From contig CAJTYJ010000013.1 of assembly GCA_910583895.1 (NCBI GenBank), forward strand, positions 9,148 to 73,147: 64,000 nt of DNA, read 5' to 3'. The position numbers were made by a program, and so were the translations under genes. Below, piece by piece: positions 16,976-26,331 of the stretch; the stretch's first letter is position 1, and each line of letters begins with the position of its first letter. The notes beneath the pieces are model-generated. The model was not told the DNA's origin. It saw only the letters and a program-made list of their open reading frames with translations, and made no database searches. The DNA comes from an uncultured Lachnospiraceae bacterium (GTDB lineage Bacteria; Bacillota; Clostridia; Lachnospirales; Lachnospiraceae).

Positions 16976-17767
16976 TTATTTTATAATCTTCCGCGGACAC
17001 TCTTCCACACATTTTCCGCATCCGGTACATTTCTCATAATCCACATGAGCCACGTTGCCTTCCACGGCAATGGCGCCTGCCTCGCAGTTCTTCACACATT
17101 TCATACAGCCGATACAGCCGGCTTTGCATGCTTTTGTAACATCTTTTCCTTTGTCATGCGAGTTGCACTGTACATAGTGAACGCCCTTTGCCGGCACAAG
17201 CTCGATCAGCTTCTTCGGACAGGCTGCCACGCATTTGCCGCAGGCCTTGCAGGCATCCGGATCCACCACTGCCACACCATTCACAATGTGAATGGCGTCA
17301 AACTGACATTCCTTGACGCAGGCACCGTATCCAAGACATCCAAAGGTACAGATCTTGTCGCCGCCGTTTTGCATCATGCTCACAAACCGGCAGTCCCCGG
17401 CACCTGTGTACTCGTAGTTGCGGGGCGCAAGATCGCAGGTGCCGGCGCATTTTACAAAGGCAACCTTATGGACACCGGCTCCGGCCTCCACACCCATGAT
17501 GGCTGCAATCTGCTCTCCCACCGGCGCGCCTCCCACGGGACAGCCGTTCACCGGCGCTTCCCCCTGGGCGATGGCTGCCGCCAGACCGTCACAGCCCGCA
17601 TAACCACAGCCGCCGCAGTTGTTGCCCGGAAGACATTCCCGGATTGCAACTTCCTTTTCGTCTACTTCCACAGCGAATTTTTCACCGGCCGCTCCCAGAA
17701 ACAGACCGATGAAAACGCCAACACCGCCTACAATGACTGTAGCGATGACGATTCCAACTATACTCAT
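16976..17767 (-). CDS. rnfB: Rnf complex subunit RnfB (ferredoxin-type)
   Basis: 263 residues. An N-terminal membrane anchor (about 1-27) is followed by the four-cysteine Fe-S region CLPGNNCGGCGYAGCDG (about 45-62) and then several CxxCxxCxxxC ferredoxin motifs (for example CKACGKCVAACP and CTGCGKCVEECP). RnfB takes electrons from reduced ferredoxin on the inner side and passes them into the membrane complex, which reduces NAD+ and pumps Na+ or H+. It is the last gene of the rnfCDGEAB operon, the common clostridial order. Confidence 0.95.
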   Translation of the reverse strand: MSIVGIVIATVIVGGVGVFIGLFLGAAGEKFAVEVDEKEVAIRECLPGNNCGGCGYAGCDGLAAAIAQGEAPVNGCPVGGAPVGEQIAAIMGVEAGAGVHKVAFVKCAGTCDLAPRNYEYTGAGDCRFVSMMQNGGDKICTFGCLGYGACVKECQFDAIHIVNGVAVVDPDACKACGKCVAACPKKLIELVPAKGVHYVQCNSHDKGKDVTKACKAGCIGCMKCVKNCEAGAIAVEGNVAHVDYEKCTGCGKCVEECPRKIIK

Positions 17768-17779
17768 TGTCTTACCCCC

Positions 17780-18355
17780 TTAGATAATCCCGGAAAATCC
17801 ACAGAATGCAATGGCCATCAGCCCGGCAGTCACCAGCACGATGGGAGACCCTTTTAAAGCCGGGGAGATATCATTGTATTCCAGTTTTTCACGGATGCCT
17901 GCCAGCAGGATGATGGAGATGGTGAAGCCGGTTGCCACTGCAAAACCGTTCACTGTGCTGGTCAGGATGCTGTATTCTTTGGTCGCATTCGTCAGTGCCA
18001 CACCGAGCACTGCACAGTTGGTGGTAATCAGGGGCAGATACACGCCAAGCGCCTGATACAAAGACTGCATGGTCTTTTTCAAAAACATCTCCACAAACTG
18101 TACCAGGCAGGCGATGACCAGGATAAATACGATGGTCTGAAGGTAAGTCATATGAAGCGGGATCAAAAGCACCTTGTCAATCACACTGGTCACAAAAGAT
18201 GCAAGCGTGATGACGAAGATAACGGCCGCCCCCATGCCTGCCGCTGTCTCTACTTTCTTGGATACGCCGAGGAACGGGCAGATCCCAAGGAACTGACTGA
18301 GCACCACATTGTTTACCAGGGCAGACCCTATGGCAATCATTAATAATTCTTTCAT
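17780..18355 (-). CDS. rnfA: Rnf complex membrane subunit RnfA
   Basis: 191 residues, six membrane segments. The family text SALVNNVVLSQFLGICPFLGVSKK and TNCAVLGVAL is present, with the conserved cysteines (C25 area and TNC) that hold an Fe-S cluster between RnfA and RnfE in the membrane. It is homologous to NqrE. The gap to rnfB is 12 bases and to rnfE 13 bases, so it is tightly packed in the operon. Confidence 0.95.
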   Translation of the reverse strand: MKELLMIAIGSALVNNVVLSQFLGICPFLGVSKKVETAAGMGAAVIFVITLASFVTSVIDKVLLIPLHMTYLQTIVFILVIACLVQFVEMFLKKTMQSLYQALGVYLPLITTNCAVLGVALTNATKEYSILTSTVNGFAVATGFTISIILLAGIREKLEYNDISPALKGSPIVLVTAGLMAIAFCGFSGII

Positions 18356-18368
18356 TCCTCTCTACCCC

Positions 18369-19052
18369 CTATTCCTTTGCACTGCTGCATTTTGCCCCGC
18401 AGGAAGCGCAGTCCGCATTGCAGCCGCTCTGAATCTTCGATACATCTTTTCCTTTTTTCGCCATGTTCAGTTTTACTTTATTCTGCAGGCCGGTCAGAAG
18501 AGCCAGCACAAAGAAAGCACCCGGAGCCATGACGAAAATGGACACCGGCTCGTAGGAAGCCGGAAGTACCGCAGCTCCAAAAATCTTTCCGGAACCGATC
18601 AGCTCCCGTACAAGGCCGATACTGGTCAGGCCGACGGTAAATCCAAGGCCCATGCCGATCCCGTCAAAGAGTGACGCGATCATGGGATTTTTGGAAGCGT
18701 AGGCTTCTGCACGGCCAAGAATGATACAGTTCACCACGATCAGCGGAATATAAAGTCCGAGGCTCTCGTTCAGAGACGGGATGTATGCCTGGAGAAGAAA
18801 CTGAACAATCGTCACAAAGGATGCCACAATCACGATAAATGCCGGCACACGGACATCATCCGGGATCACTTTGCGCAGCATGGAGATGATCAGGTTGGAC
18901 AGTGCCAGAATCACCATGGTGGTCAGCCCCATGCCCAGTCCGTTCATGGCGCTGGTGGTGACTGCCAGGGTCGGACACATACCCAGCATCATTACAAAAG
19001 TAGGATTTTCTTTGATAATACCATTATATAAACGTTCACCTGCTGAATTCAT
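18369..19052 (-). CDS. rnfE: Rnf complex membrane subunit RnfE
   Basis: 227 residues, six membrane segments, homologous to RnfA/NqrD. Conserved text includes NPTFVMMLGMCPTLAVTTSA and VVNCIILGRAEAYAS, with the matching cysteines for the intramembrane cluster. The C-terminal tail is unusual: about 25 residues with CNADCASCGAKCSSAKE, five further cysteines not needed for the core fold. This tail may bind metal on the cytoplasmic side. Confidence 0.95.
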   Translation of the reverse strand: MNSAGERLYNGIIKENPTFVMMLGMCPTLAVTTSAMNGLGMGLTTMVILALSNLIISMLRKVIPDDVRVPAFIVIVASFVTIVQFLLQAYIPSLNESLGLYIPLIVVNCIILGRAEAYASKNPMIASLFDGIGMGLGFTVGLTSIGLVRELIGSGKIFGAAVLPASYEPVSIFVMAPGAFFVLALLTGLQNKVKLNMAKKGKDVSKIQSGCNADCASCGAKCSSAKE

Positions 19053-19066
19053 CTATGTCGCCCCCT

Positions 19067-19660
19067 TTACTCAGCAAAAGACCCGGCCGCACAGAGGGCC
19101 GCGTTGACTGCTCCGGTAACTGCCTTCGTCGTGATCGTCGCACTGCTGACCGCGTCGATCTCGTTCGGTGCGGATTTTCCGGTTTTGGTGTAGACGATTT
19201 CATCCGCCTGAATGCCCGCAAACTGCGCTTTCCATGTGTCTGTATTGGCATTCATACCAAGTCCTGCCGTTTCGCTGATAGAAAGGAAGGAAATCCCCAG
19301 CATGGTCATATCGTTTTGAATGCCGACGGTCATCTGAATATTTCCACCGTAGCCTTCTGATGTGGTAATGTTGATCACATGGCCGATCACATTGCCGGAA
19401 GCATCGCAGGCCTCCGCGATCTCATTGATCACCTGGGCGGTATAGCCCTGCTCTGCAAGACAGGCCGCCGCCTTGGAAAAGTCCTCCACCTCGTTAAAAG
19501 ATGCTGCCTCAGGAAACACTTCCGCATAAGCTTTTGCCTTAGCCAGCGCCTCCTGCTCTGCGATGGGCGCCGCCGTCAGCTCATGGACAAATCCAAGAAG
19601 CAGTCCGGACACCAGCGTAATCGCTGTCAGGATCAGGGTATTTTTCATAATCTTATTCAT
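19067..19660 (-). CDS. rnfG: Rnf complex FMN-binding subunit RnfG
   Basis: 197 residues: one N-terminal membrane anchor (about 7-25) and an external FMN-binding domain. The covalent flavin site is visible near the C-terminus as DAVSSATITTKAVTGAV, where the last threonine of S-[AG]-T-x-T-T is linked to FMN by ApbE. It overlaps rnfD by four bases. No apbE gene is in the window. Confidence 0.93.
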   Translation of the reverse strand: MNKIMKNTLILTAITLVSGLLLGFVHELTAAPIAEQEALAKAKAYAEVFPEAASFNEVEDFSKAAACLAEQGYTAQVINEIAEACDASGNVIGHVINITTSEGYGGNIQMTVGIQNDMTMLGISFLSISETAGLGMNANTDTWKAQFAGIQADEIVYTKTGKSAPNEIDAVSSATITTKAVTGAVNAALCAAGSFAE

Positions 19661-20610
19661 GATCGGTTACCCCCTTTTACTTTTGCTTTCCCAAATGCTG
19701 CCGGAACGGTAAACCGCTCGATCAGCGGGACCAGAAGATTGGAGAAGATGATTGCATAGGACACACCCTCCGGAGACGCACCGAAACACCGGAAAATACC
19801 GGTCAGAATGCCCAGTATCACTCCATATACGATCTGTCCTCTCGGGGTAATGGGGCTGGTCACATAGTCCGTCGCCATGAACCAGGCTCCAAGCATCAGA
19901 CCGCCGCCTGCAAGCTGTGCTGCCAGATAGGTTCCATCGAAACCATGTCCGCCAAATAGCAGCATAAAGACGACAAAGGTCAGAAGATAGGTTCCCGGAA
20001 TCTTCAGATCGATAACGCCTCTCCACAGAAGATAGGCAGCACCAATCAGGATCGCAACAGCAGAAGTCTCACCGATCATACCTGCCGTATTGCCGATGAC
20101 CATCTGCAGCACATCAGCCTCCCCGCCATCTCTTAAGACTGCCAGAGGAGTTGCACCGGAAAAAGTATCATAGGCATAGTTGGTCATACGCCCCGCAAAC
20201 GAAATCATCAGGAAGCATCTGGCTCCCAGGGCCGGATTCATAAAGTTCTGACCCAGTCCGCCGAACAGTTGTTTGACCACAAGGATTGCAAAGATTCCGC
20301 CCAGCACTGCCATCCACCAGGGGGTGCTGCAGGGAAGATTCATCCCAAGCAAAAGTCCGGTAACCACTGCACTGAAATCTTTTATCGTAACTGGTTTCTG
20401 CATGGATTTTTCATATATGTATTCCGTCGCCACACAGGTTGCGACAGTCAAAAGCAGCACGATCAGCGCATTCATTCCAAAATGAAACACACCGTATCCG
20501 GCTGCCGGCAATAATGCGATTACCACATCCCGCATGATATTGGAACTGGTCGCTTTATCTCTGATATGTGGTGATGAAGATACGTTTCTAAGATCACTCA
20601 CACGACTCAC
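19657..20610 (-). CDS. rnfD: Rnf complex flavin-binding subunit RnfD
   Basis: 317 residues with about nine membrane segments, homologous to NqrB. The covalent FMN threonine is in FSGATPLAVL (near residue 158). It carries electrons between RnfG and RnfC and is thought to form part of the ion path. The frame starts at GTG (20610); a second GTG nine bases in has a better placed AGGTGA site, so the first three residues are uncertain. Confidence 0.93.
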   Translation of the reverse strand: MSRVSDLRNVSSSPHIRDKATSSNIMRDVVIALLPAAGYGVFHFGMNALIVLLLTVATCVATEYIYEKSMQKPVTIKDFSAVVTGLLLGMNLPCSTPWWMAVLGGIFAILVVKQLFGGLGQNFMNPALGARCFLMISFAGRMTNYAYDTFSGATPLAVLRDGGEADVLQMVIGNTAGMIGETSAVAILIGAAYLLWRGVIDLKIPGTYLLTFVVFMLLFGGHGFDGTYLAAQLAGGGLMLGAWFMATDYVTSPITPRGQIVYGVILGILTGIFRCFGASPEGVSYAIIFSNLLVPLIERFTVPAAFGKAKVKGGNRS

Positions 20611-20661
20611 CTCTTTCTCTGTATTCTCTTTTTCTAACTGCTTGATGCCTTCACAGCCATA

Positions 20662-21978
20662 TTATTTTTTACGGTTGGCCATAACCATCCGTCTTACATT
20701 CTTGATCATCTGAGCCAGCGGTCTCTTGGCCGGACAAACATAGCTGCAGCAGCCGCATTCCACACATTCCATTCCGTGCCACTTCTGGAACGCTTCCAGA
20801 TCAAATTTCTCGGAAAACTGAGCCAGTCTTGCAGGAATCAGCCCTTCATCACAGGCTGACACACAGCGTCCGCAGTTGATGCAGGCCGTCGTCTGGGATT
20901 CTGACACCGCGTCAGCAGCCAGACAGGTGATCGCTGAAGTGGTCTTCGTTGTCGGTACCTCCAGATCAAACATGGCAAATCCCATCATGGGGCCGCCGGA
21001 AATCACTTTTTTTGCCTCCGTTTGAAAACCGCCTGCAGCTTCAATCAGCTCTGCCACATTGGTTCCCATCCGGCACTCGAAGTTGGAAGGATTGGCGATT
21101 GCTTCTCCGGAGATTGTCACAACTCTGGAAATCAGCGGCTTGCCAAGAATCACCGCGTCATAGATGGAAGTAATGGTATCACAGTTGTCCACCACACACC
21201 CTAAATCTGCCGGAAGCATGGTAGAATTCAGGTCCCTTCCGGTCACCGCATGGATCAGCATACGCTCTGCACCCTGCGGATACTTGGTCTTCAGCACTTT
21301 TACCTGAATACGCGTCTCTTTTTCGCAGGCCTTCTGCATAATCTTGATGGCTTCCGGCTTGTTGTCCTCGATACAGATACAGCCTTGTGCACCGGAAAAC
21401 AGCTCCAGCACCACCTTCAGGCCCCCCACCACTTTCTCGGGGCGCTCCACCATCAGCCGGTAGTCACTGGTCAGATATGGTTCACACTCCGCACAGTTGA
21501 CCAATATATAATCAATCTTGTCCGGATCTTTCGGAGACAGTTTTACATGGGTTGGAAATCCCGCGCCGCCCATACCGACGACTCCGGACTCTTTAATGAT
21601 TCCGATGATATCCTCTCTGGACATCTCCTCGAATGGTTTGATCGGAAGACCGGGTGCCTCCTCATACAGTCCGTCATTTTCCACCACAATCGCATTGACT
21701 TTCGCACCTGTGGATACAAAGTGCGGCTCAATCGCTTTCACGGTACCGGACACGGATGCATAGACCGGGGAGGATACAAAGCCTCCTGCTTCCGCAATCT
21801 TCTGCCCAACCAGAACACGGTCGCCCTTTGCGACAACCGGCGCTGCCGGAGCCCCGATATGCTGGGAAACAGGGTAGATCAGATCCCCCTTCGGCTGATA
21901 CGGAACAATCGCCTTGTCTTTGGACAGTTCCTTGCCGTCGTAAGGATGCACACCACCCTTAAAAGTTAAAGTAGCCAT
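20662..21978 (-). CDS. rnfC: Rnf complex NADH-binding subunit RnfC
   Basis: 438 residues. An N-terminal barrel-sandwich part (GGVHPYDGKELSKD) is followed by the NADH/FMN-binding GVVGMGGAGFPTHVKL (about 135) and ILVNCAECEPYLTSDYRLM, an SLBB domain, and two 4Fe-4S motifs near the C-terminus (CINCGRCVSACDEG and CVECGCCSYVCPAK). It reduces NAD+ at the inner face. First gene of the operon, with its own promoter about 70 bases upstream. Confidence 0.95.
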   Translation of the reverse strand: MATLTFKGGVHPYDGKELSKDKAIVPYQPKGDLIYPVSQHIGAPAAPVVAKGDRVLVGQKIAEAGGFVSSPVYASVSGTVKAIEPHFVSTGAKVNAIVVENDGLYEEAPGLPIKPFEEMSREDIIGIIKESGVVGMGGAGFPTHVKLSPKDPDKIDYILVNCAECEPYLTSDYRLMVERPEKVVGGLKVVLELFSGAQGCICIEDNKPEAIKIMQKACEKETRIQVKVLKTKYPQGAERMLIHAVTGRDLNSTMLPADLGCVVDNCDTITSIYDAVILGKPLISRVVTISGEAIANPSNFECRMGTNVAELIEAAGGFQTEAKKVISGGPMMGFAMFDLEVPTTKTTSAITCLAADAVSESQTTACINCGRCVSACDEGLIPARLAQFSEKFDLEAFQKWHGMECVECGCCSYVCPAKRPLAQMIKNVRRMVMANRKK

Positions 21979-22045
21979 AAGAACCCCTCTTTCTTATATT
22001 TCTACGGGAATGTATACTTCCTGTACATGGACCATCCAGGAATGT

Positions 22046-22074
22046 ATTATTTTTGAAACTTGTGAAAATTTCAA
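22046..22074 (-). promoter_or_regulatory. Promoter of the rnf operon
   Basis: On the minus strand TTGAAA (22069-22074) and AATAAT (22046-22051) are 17 bases apart, giving a leader of about 65 bases before the rnfC ATG. Confidence 0.5.
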
Positions 22075-22094
22075 CAATCCCGTTATATCAACAG

Positions 22095-22124
22095 AAGGCA
22101 TACGAACATTTGTTCGCATGCCCT
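22095..22124 (-). terminator. Hairpin downstream of the S1 gene
   Basis: GGCATGCGAAC pairs with GTTCGTATGCC around AAAT on the minus strand (one mismatch). The T-run after it is weak (TTCTGTT), so it may end transcription only partly or protect the mRNA. Confidence 0.5.
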
Positions 22125-22148
22125 CCTGTCAATTTTGTATAACGTTTC

Positions 22149-23222
22149 TTACTCGTCCATCTCATCCGCCGGAGACTCCAGAACTTTCATGCTCAGACTG
22201 ATCTTTCTGTCTTCCCCGTTGAAGTCTACTACTTTTGCTGTGATCATCTGACCAGCTCTCAGTACATCAGACGGCTTTTCCACATGTTCTCTGGAAATCT
22301 GCGATACATGAAGCAGGGCATCCACACCCGGCTCCAGTTCCACAAACGCGCCAAAGTCTGTCATACGCGCAACGGTTCCTTCTACGATGTTACCCACTGC
22401 ATATTTTTCATCTGCAGTCAGCCACGGGTTTGCATCATCAAATTTTAAACTGAGTGCAATCTTGGTATCTTTGATCTCCTTGATCAGAACCGTCAGCTGA
22501 TCGCCGACTTTAAACATCTTTTTCGGATGATCCACTCTGCCCCAGGACATCTCAGAAATATGAAGCAGACCGTCTGCTCCTCCCAGATCCACAAATGCAC
22601 CAAAGTCTGTTACATTTTTAACGACTCCATCCACCACATCGCCTTCCTGGATCCGCTCAAAGAGCGCTCTCTGAAGCTCTGCTTTCTTCGCAACCAGAAG
22701 CTGCTTTCTGTCACCGATGATTCTTCTTCTCTTGGGATTAAACTCCGTGATTACAAATTCAATCTCCTGATCCGCATATTTGCCCAGGTTCTTCTCATAC
22801 ATATCGGACACCAGACTTGCCGGAATAAAGATTCTTGTCTCATCCACAACAACACTCAGGCCTCCGTCCAATACCTGCGTCACCTTTGCAGTCAGCACTT
22901 CCTTATTCTCAAAAGCTTCTTCCAGTCTCTTGCTGCCTCTCTCGGCAGCGACTCTTCTGTAGGACAGCTGAACCTGTCCTTCCCCGTCATTGACTTTCAG
23001 AACTTTCACTTCCATCGTATCGCCCACGGAAACCATGGTGGTCAGGTCCGCATTGGGTACGTTCGTATATTCGTTTCTCGATACGATGCCGTCAGACTTA
23101 TAACCTATGTTTAAGATGATTTCATCTTCTTTGACGTCAATGACCGTGCCTTCTACGACTTCTCCTGTTCTGATAGTTTTCAATGAATCTTCCAGCATTT
23201 GTTCAAAACTTAATTCAGACAT
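22149..23222 (-). CDS. rpsA: S1-domain protein, ribosomal protein S1-like
   Basis: 357 residues with four S1 RNA-binding repeats at roughly 18-85, 100-165, 187-255 and 272-340. The third and fourth show the classic text (GAFVDLGGADGLLHISEMSWGR and GAFVELEPGVDALLHVSQIS). The protein is shorter than the six-repeat S1 of E. coli, as usual in Firmicutes, where it helps mRNA binding but is not always essential. Its start lies inside the end of ispH (13-base overlap). In many Clostridia the two are fused into one protein; here they are separate. Confidence 0.9.
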   Translation of the reverse strand: MSELSFEQMLEDSLKTIRTGEVVEGTVIDVKEDEIILNIGYKSDGIVSRNEYTNVPNADLTTMVSVGDTMEVKVLKVNDGEGQVQLSYRRVAAERGSKRLEEAFENKEVLTAKVTQVLDGGLSVVVDETRIFIPASLVSDMYEKNLGKYADQEIEFVITEFNPKRRRIIGDRKQLLVAKKAELQRALFERIQEGDVVDGVVKNVTDFGAFVDLGGADGLLHISEMSWGRVDHPKKMFKVGDQLTVLIKEIKDTKIALSLKFDDANPWLTADEKYAVGNIVEGTVARMTDFGAFVELEPGVDALLHVSQISREHVEKPSDVLRAGQMITAKVVDFNGEDRKISLSMKVLESPADEMDE

Positions 23223-24055
23223 CTTGTTTGAACCTCCTCAATAATTTTCTTTGGGGTGGAAGCCCCTGCTGTAATACCTATAAGCCCAGTAGATCGTAAT
23301 ACTTCTAAATCCAGGTCCTCAACAGTCTGTATATAGTAAGTATTCCTACACTCATTTCTACAAATCTCAAATAGCTTCTGCGTATTTGAACTGTGGCTGC
23401 CGCCTATGACAATCATGGCGTCTACTTCCCCTGCAATCTGACGTGCTTCGGCCTGCCGCTCTTCCGTCGCATTGCAGATTGTATTTACAACAACTCTATC
23501 ATACCTCTTTTTATCAAGAATTTCAACTAAATATTGAAATTTCTTGTAGTTAAATGTCGTCTGCGAAACTACACAAAGTGGAATTGCTTCTGACATCTCA
23601 AAGTTTTCAGCCTCTTCTGCGGATTCTAGCACGATTGCCGGTGAACTGCACCAGCCTTTGATCCCTTCTACTTCCGGATGCCTGTCATTGCCGATGATAA
23701 TGATCTGCTTTCCTTCCCGGCTCTTTTCTTCCACGATCCTGTGAATCTTTTTTACAAACGGACAGGTGGCGTCCACGCAGTGAAGACCTTTGCGCTCGAT
23801 CAGATCGTAAATCTCTTTTCCCACACCGTGGGAGCGGATAATCACCGTCCCCTCTGAAAGCGCCTCCAGCTCCTGAGGGCTGTTTATGACGTTTACCCCT
23901 TTTTCTTCCAGATCCCGGACCACCACCTCATTGTGGATGATCGGACCATAGGTATAGATGGGGCGAATCCCCTTCTCCACCTGCTCATAGACCGTATCCA
24001 CCGCCCGGTGGACGCCGAAGCAAAAACCCGCGCTCTTTGCCAATTTTACCTGCAT
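23210..24055 (-). CDS. ispH: 4-hydroxy-3-methylbut-2-enyl diphosphate reductase IspH
   Basis: 281 residues. The three cluster cysteines are in SAGFCFGVHRA (C13 area), DATCPFVKK and NTICNATEERQ, with the conserved His residues in THxx-like text (SHGVGK, NDRHPEVEG) and the catalytic TT in SQTTFN. IspH makes IPP and DMAPP, the last step of the MEP isoprenoid pathway. It overlaps cmk at its start by 10 bases and the S1 gene at its end. Confidence 0.95.
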   Translation of the reverse strand: MQVKLAKSAGFCFGVHRAVDTVYEQVEKGIRPIYTYGPIIHNEVVVRDLEEKGVNVINSPQELEALSEGTVIIRSHGVGKEIYDLIERKGLHCVDATCPFVKKIHRIVEEKSREGKQIIIIGNDRHPEVEGIKGWCSSPAIVLESAEEAENFEMSEAIPLCVVSQTTFNYKKFQYLVEILDKKRYDRVVVNTICNATEERQAEARQIAGEVDAMIVIGGSHSSNTQKLFEICRNECRNTYYIQTVEDLDLEVLRSTGLIGITAGASTPKKIIEEVQTRCLN

Positions 24056-24708
24056 AACGCCGTAATCCTTTCCACTACCTGGTCGATCGTCAGATCCGAA
24101 GAATCCACAAGCACCGCATCCGCTGCCTGGCGAAGGGGCGAATGCTCTCTGTGCATATCCCGGTAGTCCCGGTCGATGATGTCCTGCTCAATGACCGCAA
24201 GGTCTGCCGCCTCCCCTTTCTCCTCAAGTTCCAGATACCGGCGCTTTGCCCGGGTGGCACTGCTGGCCGTCAGGTAGACTTTCACATCTGCATCCGGCAG
24301 AACCACAGTCCCAATGTCCCGTCCGTCCATGACCACATCCGCTTTCGCCGCCAGCCTCTGCTGAAGCTCCACCAGCTTTTCCCGGACTGCGGGCACTGCG
24401 GAAGAATAAGAAGCCATATTGCCCACCTCTTCTGTGCGCAGAAACGGATTCACATTTTCTCCTGACAGAAGAACCACCTGCTCCCCGTCCCGGTATTCAA
24501 TGGAAATATCCGCCTCTGCACACGCTTTGGCGATCTGCTCCTCGTCTGCCGGCCTGATCCCTTTTCGGATCAGATGCAGCGCCATGGCGCGATACATGGC
24601 TCCTGTGTCCACATAAATAAAATTCATTTTCTTTGCAATCTGCTTCGCAATTGTACTCTTTCCGGCTCCTGCCGGCCCGTCAATCGCAATGTTGTACCCT
24701 TTTTTCAT
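24046..24708 (-). CDS. cmk: Cytidylate kinase
   Basis: 220 residues. P-loop GPAGAGKSTIAKQIA at residues 10-24, YVDTGAMYRAMALH next, and the CMP-binding/lid text VMDGRDIGTVVLPDADVKVYLTAS..RAKRRY. It phosphorylates CMP and dCMP. The ATG lies only about 12 bases after the last unit of the 103-bp tandem array, so the array may form its leader RNA. cmk-ispH-S1 is a conserved clostridial order. Confidence 0.95.
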   Translation of the reverse strand: MKKGYNIAIDGPAGAGKSTIAKQIAKKMNFIYVDTGAMYRAMALHLIRKGIRPADEEQIAKACAEADISIEYRDGEQVVLLSGENVNPFLRTEEVGNMASYSSAVPAVREKLVELQQRLAAKADVVMDGRDIGTVVLPDADVKVYLTASSATRAKRRYLELEEKGEAADLAVIEQDIIDRDYRDMHREHSPLRQAADAVLVDSSDLTIDQVVERITALCR

Positions 24709-24720
24709 TTATGCCCCTTA

Positions 24721-25030
24721 TCTAAGTTCCGCTCCCGCCCTACGGATGTCCCTTTTGGAGATGCATTCCCGGACGACTCCTCGTCCGCTCATCCATCTGG
24801 ACCTCCTTCGGGCTTTCGCTGTTTCTAAGTTCCGCTCCCGCCCTACGGATGTCCCTTTCGGAGATGCATTCCCGGACGACTCCTCGTCCGCTCATCCATC
24901 TGGACCTCCTTCGGGCTTTCGCTGTTTCTAAGTTCCGCTCCCGCCCTACGGATGTCCCTTTCGGAGATGCATTCCCGGACGACTCCTCGTCCGCTCATCC
25001 ATCTGGACCTCCTTCGGGCTTTCGCTGTTT
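24721..25030 (-). repeat. Tandem array, three units of 103 bp
   Basis: Three nearly identical units start at 24721, 24824 and 24927; only isolated bases differ (TTTTGG versus TTTCGG). Read on the minus strand, each unit runs from AAACAGCGAAAGCCCGAAGG to GCGGGAGCGGAACTTAG. The period is not a multiple of three, so no continuous peptide results, although each unit contains AAGGAGG and an ATG. It fills the gap between the hi0933-type gene and cmk. It shares both end modules with the 28791-29024 array. Confidence 0.9.
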
Positions 25031-25066
25031 TCAAGTTTTGTATTCACTTTGCCGCTGTCTGCGTGC

Positions 25067-26290
25067 TCAGACTGCAGCCCGGGCCGCCGCCACCGCTGTA
25101 GACCAGGCAATCTGCAGATTAAAACCGCCGGTCACCGCATCCACATCCAGCACCTCTCCGATGAAATAAAGCCCTGGAACTGTTTTGCATTCCATGGTTG
25201 ACGGATTAATCTCCTTTACGGATACGCCTCCCTTTGTGATAACAGCTTCATTATACCCTCTTAACCCTGTAATGGTCAATTCCAGTTCTTTTATATTTTG
25301 CAAAAAATGCTTCCGTTCCTCCTTTGTGATCTCGTTCACTCTTTTTTCAGCAGATATTCCGCTTAACCTGACCATAACCGGCGTCAGCTTTGCCGGAAAG
25401 AAAACGCCTGCCACGTTGCCGAACTTTTTGTTCTTTGCCGCCTCAAATTCTCTTAAAATCCTGGCATCCAGCTGTTCAGCGGTCAGAGCCGGCTTTAAAT
25501 CCAAAAGCAGTTTCAGTTCCTTTTCCCGCACTTTCTTTCCGCAGACGCTGCTGGCCGTCAAAATCACCGGACCACTGACGCCAAAATGCGTAAATAAAAG
25601 CTCTCCGAAATCCTCATACAGCATTTTTTTTCCGTCCATAATCCGGATGGAAATATTTTTCAGCGCCAGTCCCTGCAGTTCTTTCACAAAAGATTCCTTC
25701 ATATTAAAAGGAACCAGGGAAGGAAAACACGGCACCACTTTCAGTCCCATCTCCTCTGCAAAAAAATAACCGTCCCCTGTGGATCCGGTACTTTCATAAG
25801 AAATTCCTCCCGTAGCCACAAATACTTTATCCGCATACACGGTCTGTCCATCTTCCAGGCAAAGACCAAATCCCCTGTCTCCAAAATTCAGGCGTTTCAC
25901 CCGGCTGTTCAAGTGCACGCGGACACCTGCCTTTTTTATGGCGCGCTTTAAGGTGTCAAGCACATCTGCAGACCGGTCCGACTCCGGAAAAACCCGGTTT
26001 CCCCGCTCCACTTTAAGCCTAAGCCCTTCTTTTTCAAAAAAGTCCATGACGTCCTGATTGGTAAAGCCATAAAAAGCGCTGTACAAAAACTTTGGATTAC
26101 TCTTTACACTGCCAAGCAGCTCTTCCATGTCACAGGCATTAGTCAGGTTGCATCTGCCTTTTCCCGTAATATACAGTTTTTTCCCGAGCTTTTCGTTTCT
26201 CTCATACAGATCCACAACTGCCCCTTTTTCCGCCGCAAACACAGAAGCCATCATGCCTGCTGCCCCTCCGCCGACCACCGCAAGTCTCAT
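25067..26290 (-). CDS. HI0933/BaiN-type flavoprotein (NAD(P)/FAD-dependent oxidoreductase)
   Basis: 407 residues. The dinucleotide-binding start is LAVVGGGAAGMMASVFAAEKGAVVDLYERNEK, followed by KLYITGKGRCNLTN, and near the C-terminus GLYFIGEVLDVDAVTGGFNLQIAWSTG-like text typical of HI0933/YhiN. The reaction is unknown for most members. GGAGGT stands 9 bases before the ATG at 26290; the longer frame from 26308 lacks support. It is upstream of cmk-ispH-S1 in the same direction, separated by the repeat array. Confidence 0.88.
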   Translation of the reverse strand: MRLAVVGGGAAGMMASVFAAEKGAVVDLYERNEKLGKKLYITGKGRCNLTNACDMEELLGSVKSNPKFLYSAFYGFTNQDVMDFFEKEGLRLKVERGNRVFPESDRSADVLDTLKRAIKKAGVRVHLNSRVKRLNFGDRGFGLCLEDGQTVYADKVFVATGGISYESTGSTGDGYFFAEEMGLKVVPCFPSLVPFNMKESFVKELQGLALKNISIRIMDGKKMLYEDFGELLFTHFGVSGPVILTASSVCGKKVREKELKLLLDLKPALTAEQLDARILREFEAAKNKKFGNVAGVFFPAKLTPVMVRLSGISAEKRVNEITKEERKHFLQNIKELELTITGLRGYNEAVITKGGVSVKEINPSTMECKTVPGLYFIGEVLDVDAVTGGFNLQIAWSTAVAAARAAV

Positions 26291-26331
26291 CCTGCTATAC
26301 CTCCACATTATACTTCCTCACAGTACACTCA

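Noticed and set aside
16976..21978. Nqr-type Na+-NADH:quinone oxidoreductase.
   Set aside because: RnfB and the C-terminal ferredoxin motifs of RnfC are present and no NqrF is found, so it is Rnf.
24721..25030. CRISPR array.
   Set aside because: Units are whole repeats of 103 bp without unique spacers, and no cas gene is near.
24843..25034. Small gene inside the 103-bp array with AAGGAGG and ATG.
   Set aside because: The same signal occurs in every unit, in shifting frames, and the product lacks protein-like features.
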